Part shown: one piece after another, positions 33,252-37,633 of the stretch
How the letters are laid out: the number at the start of each line of letters is the position of its first letter
How positions within the stretch are numbered: position 1 is the stretch's first letter
From: a bacterium
Lineage (GTDB): Bacteria > Methylomirabilota > Methylomirabilia > Methylomirabilales > 2-02-FULL-66-22
Assembly (NCBI GenBank): GCA_029580855.1
Contig: JAKPQH010000138.1
Location: forward strand, 1 to 37,633
Direction: 5' to 3'
DNA: 37,633 nucleotides
Position numbers and translations under genes: made by a program
Notes under the pieces: model-generated
The model's input: the letters and a program-made list of their open reading frames with translations, nothing else
Told to the model about the DNA's origin: nothing
Database searches by the model: none

Positions 33252-33932
33252 CGCCGCTGCCGCACCCGGGATCGGCCAGGCCTCGCCCTTCCAGCACATC
33301 TCCCAGAACAGCCACTCGTACTGGCTAGAGACCTCGAAGATCTCCATGAGCCGCCGCCGCTTCGGGGGCGCGGCACCCTCCGCCAGCCGATTCATCTCGG
33401 CCCTCAGCCACTCCGCCGCCTGGACGAAGTCCGCCGAGACGTACTGCGTGATCCAGTCGGCGTAACGCTGATCGGCCGGCAGCCCGCCCTTGGCGAGGTG
33501 CTGGGCGATGTACACGTATCCCCAGGTGCAGGGCAAGAGGGCCGCGACGAGATCCGCCATGTCCCCGTCGGCGGCGGTCCGGATCAGGAAGTCGGTGTAG
33601 GCTCTGGTCGTGGGCCACATGGACTCCGCTTCCAGCTCCGCCGGCGCGATTCCGAAGCGCTGCGCGTACTCGCGATGCAGCGCCATCTCGGTGTTGAGGG
33701 TGAGATGGAGCATGGCGGCGTACCAGCCCATGGATTCCAGACGGTCGGCCTTGGCGACCGCCCACGCGAACAGCCGGGCGTAGTCCTTGAGGTACACGTA
33801 GTCCTGGCGAACCCAGCGCGCAAAGCGCTCCGTTGGGACCGACCCGTCACCCAGGCCGCGCACGAAGGGATGCGCCAGCTGGGCGTCCCAGATGTGTCGG
33901 ACGTGCTGGAAGAGGTCGTCTGCGAATGCCAT
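33228..33932 (-). CDS. tenA: TenA/thiaminase II family (aminopyrimidine aminohydrolase)
   Basis: 234-residue helical protein hydrolysing aminopyrimidine thiamin breakdown products to HMP for reuse. ATG at 33932 behind AGGAGGGCGATGTC. Active-site residues line up with B. subtilis TenA numbering: Asp44 (RWVRQDYVYL), Tyr112 (AYTDFL), Cys135 (LLPCTWGYVYIAQ), and a C-terminal Glu near 206 (SQYEWLFW). The native end should be close to EAWP; the last residues, AHPSTGSG, come from an intergenic repeat. Candidate promoter at 33981-34010. No TPP riboswitch is seen in its short leader. No other thiamin gene is nearby. Confidence 0.9.
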   Translation of the reverse strand: MAFADDLFQHVRHIWDAQLAHPFVRGLGDGSVPTERFARWVRQDYVYLKDYARLFAWAVAKADRLESMGWYAAMLHLTLNTEMALHREYAQRFGIAPAELEAESMWPTTRAYTDFLIRTAADGDMADLVAALLPCTWGYVYIAQHLAKGGLPADQRYADWITQYVSADFVQAAEWLRAEMNRLAEGAAPPKRRRLMEIFEVSSQYEWLFWEMCWKGEAWPIPGAAAAHPSTGSG

Positions 33933-33980
33933 GACATCGCCCTCCTGACTTCGTGCCGTGGACAACGCGCCCTCGCAGTG

Positions 33981-34010
33981 ACTGTACGGTGAATGTTGGT
34001 GTAGCGTCAA
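33981..34010 (-). promoter_or_regulatory. Candidate promoter for tenA
   Basis: Minus strand TTGACG (34010-34005), 18-bp spacer, TACAGT (33986-33981), about 50 bases before the tenA ATG. Matches to the consensus are five and four of six. The A+T content is locally raised. Confidence 0.4.
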
Positions 34011-34150
34011 GGGGGCAATCGTCGAAAGTCAACGGAAGGTTTCCATTCGTGGGCCAATCAGGCGGACGTCATGACGAGGGGCACGTTGCTTACGCAGGGA
34101 CTGCGCTCATCTCGGGCTCCCGTGAAATAGCGCGGAGAAACCCCATAACA

Positions 34151-34705
34151 TCACGTCGCGCCGCGGCCAGGGGCCGCGTCGGGCCTTCCGTTGGGAGGAT
34201 TGGAGACGGAAAACAACTCGGGGTAATGCTCGCGCCCACACGCCTCGCAGAAACCGTGGCTGAACGTCGCAGCGGAGTGGTGGCTCACGTACATCTCGAT
34301 CTGCTCCCACGTGCCGTCCGGGCGGCGGATTCTCTTGCAAAACGAGCAGATCGGCAGAATGCCTTCGAGGACCTGAACCCGCTTCGCCAGGGCGCGGCGT
34401 TGCTCTTCGATCTTAACGGCCAACAGGACCAGCCCGCCTAGCACGACCAAATTGATGCCAGCGTTGACGACGGCCGCCCAGCCGGGCATGAAGTCCGCCT
34501 CGACGGTTGTCGCGGTCACGAAACGGCAGGCGGCCAAGACCGACGCGAAACCGATCCCGGGCCCTCGCCCCAAGTGGACGCTGGCGAAGTAGATCGGAAT
34601 CACGAAGGTAATCGGAAACAACACGTACGGACCCGTGACGACGTCAAGGGCGATGAGCCCGACGGAGAAGAGTCCCAACGCACTCCACCACGCGAGTCGC
34701 GTCAT
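34151..34705 (-). CDS. Small membrane protein with C-terminal CxxC...CxxC domain
   Basis: 184 residues. ATG at 34705 behind GGGAGGGACG. About four hydrophobic segments in residues 5-97, then a basic/coiled linker (KIEEQRRALAKRVQVLEG) and the motif ILPICSFCKRIRRPDGTWEQ ... YVSHHSAATFSHGFCEACG (Cys120, Cys123, Cys153, Cys156). That tail is common after PAS, GAF or receiver domains in environmental signalling proteins; here it follows a bare membrane domain with no kinase or GGDEF. It probably binds a metal and senses or relays a signal. No partner gene is adjacent. Confidence 0.75.
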   Translation of the reverse strand: MTRLAWWSALGLFSVGLIALDVVTGPYVLFPITFVIPIYFASVHLGRGPGIGFASVLAACRFVTATTVEADFMPGWAAVVNAGINLVVLGGLVLLAVKIEEQRRALAKRVQVLEGILPICSFCKRIRRPDGTWEQIEMYVSHHSAATFSHGFCEACGREHYPELFSVSNPPNGRPDAAPGRGAT

Positions 34706-35104
34706 CCCTACGTCCCTCCCGCCACCGTCGCGTCGCGGCCTGTGCCGGTTGAGGCGCAGTCCGGGTGCTCCCGCTAATTGGGCCAGGAAGCGGCGCAATT
34801 GGTTATCACGAGACGACTATCCGACCGAGGCACAATCAGGGCCTCGCGCCCTCGCTCACTTCGCCGGCAATAGCAACCGGCGCAGGCACTGAGCCGCCCT
34901 CGGTGCGCGCGCGATCCGTGCCTTCATCTTCGGCGGTTGGCAGACCTATCCGGTACTGGCGGCAAGCCTAGCTGGAGCCCGATGGGCTGTCAATAGCAGC
35001 CCCCTCTCACACGGAAATATTGAGGCGCGATCGCTGGAAGACTTGACGGTCGTGACCGGCTACGATACCGTTTCGCACGTGCGGAAGGCATGGGAGGATC
35101 CGGC
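34706..35104. other. Divergent intergenic region
   Basis: 399 bp between the minus-strand membrane protein and the plus-strand sugar kinase. No supported gene. A weak plus-strand promoter candidate, TTGACG (35043-35048), 17-bp spacer, TACCGT (35066-35071), lies before the kinase. Nothing else recognised. Confidence 0.4.
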
Positions 35105-36070
35105 GTGGGCGCCCCTAAAATGGATGTGATCGGACTCGGCGACGCGATGGTGAGCTTTTCACCCCCGAGCTTTCTGCGGCTGGAGCAGGCAACCCAGATG
35201 GAGGTGTGGCCGACAGGCGCCGAAGCCAATGCGGCTGTGGCCCTGGCGCGTCTGGGGAAGCGCGTGGGCTGGATCTCGAAGCTGCCGGAGAATCCGCTGG
35301 CGCGTCTGATCGTCGCCGCGGTCTCCCGTCACGGCGTGGATACGTCGCGGGTGGTGTGGACGCCGGAGGGACGGGTGGGCCTCCTCTTTTACGAACGTGC
35401 CGTGTCGCCGCGACCGCCGCGTGTCTGGTACGACCGAAAGGATTCGGCCTTCACCACGCTGGAGGCGGCCGAGATGGACTGGAGTTACCTCACCGGCGCG
35501 CAGATCGTTCTGATGGCGGGGACCGCTCCGGCGCTGGGCTCGGTGCTGCGGAAGACGACTCGGGAGATTGCCACGCGGGTTCGCGCGGCGGGAAGACTGT
35601 TCGCGCTCGACGTCAATTACCGCGCCAAGCTGTGGTCGCCGCAGGAGGCGGCGGACTATCTGACGGCTTTGCTGCCTCTGGCGAGCATCGTGTTCTGCGG
35701 ACAGCGAGACGCGGCACGTCTGTTCGGCGTCGCGGGAAATCCTGAAGCGGTTGCCCGCAGCCTTCAGGAAAGGTTCGGAATTCCCACGGTGGTGCTGACC
35801 TTGGGCGCTGCGGGCGCCGTCGCGGTCTCCGACCAGGTCTACCGGGCGCCGCGCGTACGGCGGGTGACGGTGGTGGACCCCGTCGGCGCGGGGGATGCCT
35901 TCGCGGGTGGGTTTCTGTGCGGCTACCTCGAGGGGGGCGTGCAGCGTGGTCTGGAGATCGGCGGTGCCACGGGTGCGCTCCATTGCACGATTCCGGGCGA
36001 CTTTGCCTACATCACGCGGGCGGAGGTGGAGGAGTTGCTGGCATCGGCGGACGAGGACATTCAACGCTGA
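35105..36070 (+). CDS. kdgK: PfkB-family sugar kinase, probable 2-keto-3-deoxygluconate kinase
   Basis: 321-residue ribokinase-fold kinase. GTG at 35105 behind GGGAGGA preferred over the ATG at 35090, which has no ribosome site. Seen: GLGDAMVSFSP start, PTGAEANAAVALARLGKRVG (PfkB signature 1), DVNYRAKLWSPQEA typical of KDG kinases, and DPVGAGDAFAGGF with catalytic Asp264. The VWYDRKDSAFTTL segment also fits KDG kinases. It would phosphorylate KDG to KDPG. No aldolase gene is next to it; an aldo/keto reductase follows 15 bp later. Confidence 0.8.
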   Translation: MGAPKMDVIGLGDAMVSFSPPSFLRLEQATQMEVWPTGAEANAAVALARLGKRVGWISKLPENPLARLIVAAVSRHGVDTSRVVWTPEGRVGLLFYERAVSPRPPRVWYDRKDSAFTTLEAAEMDWSYLTGAQIVLMAGTAPALGSVLRKTTREIATRVRAAGRLFALDVNYRAKLWSPQEAADYLTALLPLASIVFCGQRDAARLFGVAGNPEAVARSLQERFGIPTVVLTLGAAGAVAVSDQVYRAPRVRRVTVVDPVGAGDAFAGGFLCGYLEGGVQRGLEIGGATGALHCTIPGDFAYITRAEVEELLASADEDIQR

Positions 36071-36085
36071 ACCCGGGGGCGGTCG

Positions 36086-37066
36086 ATGCAATATGTCAAT
36101 CTTGGCAAGGCGGGAATCAAGGTCTCGCGAATCTGTCTCGGCATGATGTCGTACGGCGACACGGCCTGGCGGGAGTGGACACTGTCCGAGGAGGACGGGC
36201 GGCCGATCGTACGCCGAGCCGCGGAGCTCGGGGTCAACTTCTACGACACGGCCGACGTGTACTCGAACGGCGTTTCGGAGGAGGTCACCGGGCGGCTCCT
36301 CAAGGAAGTCTTCCGCTCCCGGGACGAGTACGTGGTGGCGACCAAGGTGTTCAACCCCATGGGGGAGGCGCCGAACCAGCGGGGATTGTCTCGGAAGCAC
36401 ATTCTCGAGGCCATCGACGCGTCCTTGCGCCGGCTGAGGCTGGAGTACGTGGACCTCTATATCGTCCATCGGTGGGATGCGTCGGTTCAGGCCGAGGAAA
36501 CGCTCGGGGCGCTCCACGATGTGGTGAGAGCCGGGAAGGCATTGTACATCGGCGCCTCCAGCATGCTGGCGTGGCGTTTCGCGAAGGCGCTTTTTCTGCA
36601 GGCGCAGCACGGGTGGAGCCGCTTCGTGTCCATGCAGAATCATTACAACCTGATCTACCGCGAGGAGGAGCGGGAGATGATCCCGCTCTGCGTGGACCAG
36701 GGGATCGGTATCACGCCGTGGAGCCCGCTGGCGCGCGGCTTCGTCGTGGGCAACCGGACGCGGGACAAGAGCGGCGACACGGTCCGTTCGCGGAGCGATG
36801 GTTTTGCCCATCAGCTCTACTACCAGGACAGCGATTTCGCCATCGCGGACCGTGTCGGGGAAGTGGCCGCACGACTGGGGCTCTCCCGGGCCACGACGGC
36901 GCTCGCCTGGATGCTCGGCAAACCGTATGTCACCAGCCCCATCATCGGAGCTACGAAGCCCCGGCACCTGGACGATGCCGTCGCGGCCGTCGAATTGACA
37001 TTGGGCGCCGACGATGTGGAGGCGCTTGAGGCGCCGTACCGGCCGAAGGCGGTGGCGGGAATGTGA
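36086..37066 (+). CDS. Aldo/keto reductase
   Basis: 326-residue NADPH-dependent TIM-barrel reductase. The catalytic tetrad is visible: Asp54 and Tyr59 (NFYDTADVYSNG), Lys87 (VVATKVFNP), His128 (LYIVHRWD). Late SPIIGATKPRHLDDAV is the cofactor-binding segment of the AKR family. Resembles general environmental AKRs (YajO/Tas type). 15 bp after the kinase stop, so probably the same operon; a link to sugar acid or aldehyde metabolism is likely but not proved. Confidence 0.9.
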   Translation: MQYVNLGKAGIKVSRICLGMMSYGDTAWREWTLSEEDGRPIVRRAAELGVNFYDTADVYSNGVSEEVTGRLLKEVFRSRDEYVVATKVFNPMGEAPNQRGLSRKHILEAIDASLRRLRLEYVDLYIVHRWDASVQAEETLGALHDVVRAGKALYIGASSMLAWRFAKALFLQAQHGWSRFVSMQNHYNLIYREEEREMIPLCVDQGIGITPWSPLARGFVVGNRTRDKSGDTVRSRSDGFAHQLYYQDSDFAIADRVGEVAARLGLSRATTALAWMLGKPYVTSPIIGATKPRHLDDAVAAVELTLGADDVEALEAPYRPKAVAGM

Positions 37067-37132
37067 CGGTGTGGCGGAAGCGCCGCGTGCCGGGTGCCGA
37101 GTGCCGAGCCACAAGCTACGGAAGGACAGCGG

Positions 37133-37187
37133 GGCAGCGGGCAGCGAACGAACCAAGTGCCGGGTGCCTGTTTTCGAAAGCTGACCG
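37133..37187 (+). repeat. 55-bp dispersed repeat, copy 2
   Basis: Plus-strand copy of the element at 33108-33162 (opposite orientation), 51 of 55 identical. It is followed by GCTGATCGCT/GCTGACCGCT units (37182-37209), linking it to the repeat tracts near pgeF and msrP, and preceded by a GTGCCGGGTGCCGAGTGCCG tract (37087-37106). Confidence 0.75.
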
Positions 37188-37247
37188 CTGATCGCTCATT
37201 GCTGACCGCTTACCATCAACCGACAATCGTAGACAGGAGTGACGTTC

Positions 37248-37633
37248 ATGCGCGACCTGTGCTTCGCATCGGCGACGGAGCTGCTGCGGCTCTACCGGAC
37301 GCGGAAGGCCTCGCCCCTGGAAACGATGCAGGCAATCCTGACGCAGATTGACCGGGTCAACCCTCAGGTGAACGCCATCGTCACGCTGGCACGGGAATCC
37401 GCGCTGGCCGAGGCGCGCAAGGCGACGCGGGCCCTGCCGCGACGGGTGGAGTTACCGCCGCTCTTCGGTGTTCCCATCGTCATCAAGGATCTCACAATAA
37501 CCAGAGGGCTCCGGACCACCTACGGTTCAAAGATCTATGCGGACCACGTGCCGACGGAGGACGCGCTCGTCGTCCAGCGCCTCACGGCTGCCGGTGCGAT
37601 CATGCTGGGCAAGACCAACACGCCGGAATTCGG
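37248..37633 (+). CDS. Amidase signature family enzyme, 5' part (cut by the window edge)
   Basis: 128 codons visible, open at the 3' end. ATG at 37248 behind AGGAGTGACG. Seen: FASATELLRLYRTRKASPLE, DRVNPQVNAIV, LFGVPIVIKDLTITRG with the catalytic Lys80, TYGSKIYADHVPTEDA, and GAIMLGKTNTPEF, all typical of the N-terminal part of amidase-signature hydrolases (the Gly/Ser-rich signature and remaining catalytic serines lie beyond the window). GatA and general amidases share this start; context does not favour GatA because no gatC or gatB is seen. Confidence 0.85.
   Translation, partial: MRDLCFASATELLRLYRTRKASPLETMQAILTQIDRVNPQVNAIVTLARESALAEARKATRALPRRVELPPLFGVPIVIKDLTITRGLRTTYGSKIYADHVPTEDALVVQRLTAAGAIMLGKTNTPEF

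Noticed and set aside
33933..34150. TPP riboswitch upstream of tenA
   Set aside because: No CTGAGA-type conserved core or P3-P5 layout could be found in the 218-bp spacer.

Overview
The window is a G+C-rich bacterial chromosome segment. A Gram-negative cell plan is indicated by a Tat-exported MsrP with a membrane MsrQ, by TRAP and ABC importers with periplasmic binding proteins, and by a full division/cell-wall cluster. The gene mix (a compact division cluster ending in ftsZ, then a TIGR03960-type radical SAM protein and pgeF, then many organic-acid and amino-acid importers with odd amidohydrolases) resembles soil lineages such as Candidatus Rokubacteria/Methylomirabilota. That placement is inference from gene content only; no rRNA gene or phylogenetic marker search was available.

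Layout. (1) 79-8125, plus strand: the late division and cell wall cluster ftsW-murG-murC-murB-ftsQ-ftsA-ftsZ, tightly packed except for two spacers (ftsW/murG and murB/ftsQ) that hold repeat-like DNA. (2) 8177-14757, plus strand: a URO-D-superfamily protein that is not HemE, a short D,D-carboxypeptidase, a radical SAM protein overlapping pgeF by ATGA, then the periplasmic methionine sulfoxide reductase pair msrPQ. (3) 15191-34705, minus strand: a long uptake and catabolism block. Read in transcription order (right to left) it holds a small membrane protein with a CxxC domain, tenA, osmC, a TRAP transporter (P-Q-M), a decayed threonine synthase remnant, a peptide/opine-type ABC importer (binding protein and two permeases, no ATPase) with an M20 amidohydrolase and an N-acyl-D-amino-acid deacylase, and then an operon of opine dehydrogenase-like enzyme, TRAP Q and M subunits, Fe-S serine dehydratase, ornithine-cyclodeaminase-family enzyme and TRAP P subunit. 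(4) 35105-37633, plus strand: a 2-keto-3-deoxygluconate-type sugar kinase, an aldo/keto reductase and the start of an amidase cut by the window edge.

How the genes work together. The first block makes lipid II (MurB, MurC, MurG) and builds the septum (FtsW, Q, A, Z). The minus-strand block looks like scavenging of nitrogen-containing organic acids: the ABC operon pairs import with two deacylases suited to N-acylated amino acids, and the second TRAP operon pairs import with three enzymes that make or reduce imines from amino acids (dehydratase, OCD-family reductase/deaminase, opine dehydrogenase). The latter set is the best candidate for an undescribed pathway in this window.

Between genes there is a recurring layer of short repeat-like DNA: GCTGATCGCT-type tracts, a 55-bp element present twice in opposite orientation, a TCGCCCAA tandem tract, and a CATCCTTCGACGGGCTCAGG-type element. 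Two of these supply the last codons and stop of real genes (pgeF and tenA). Several operon-internal stem-loops are also visible, the strongest an 11-bp perfect stem between the ABC binding-protein gene and its first permease.
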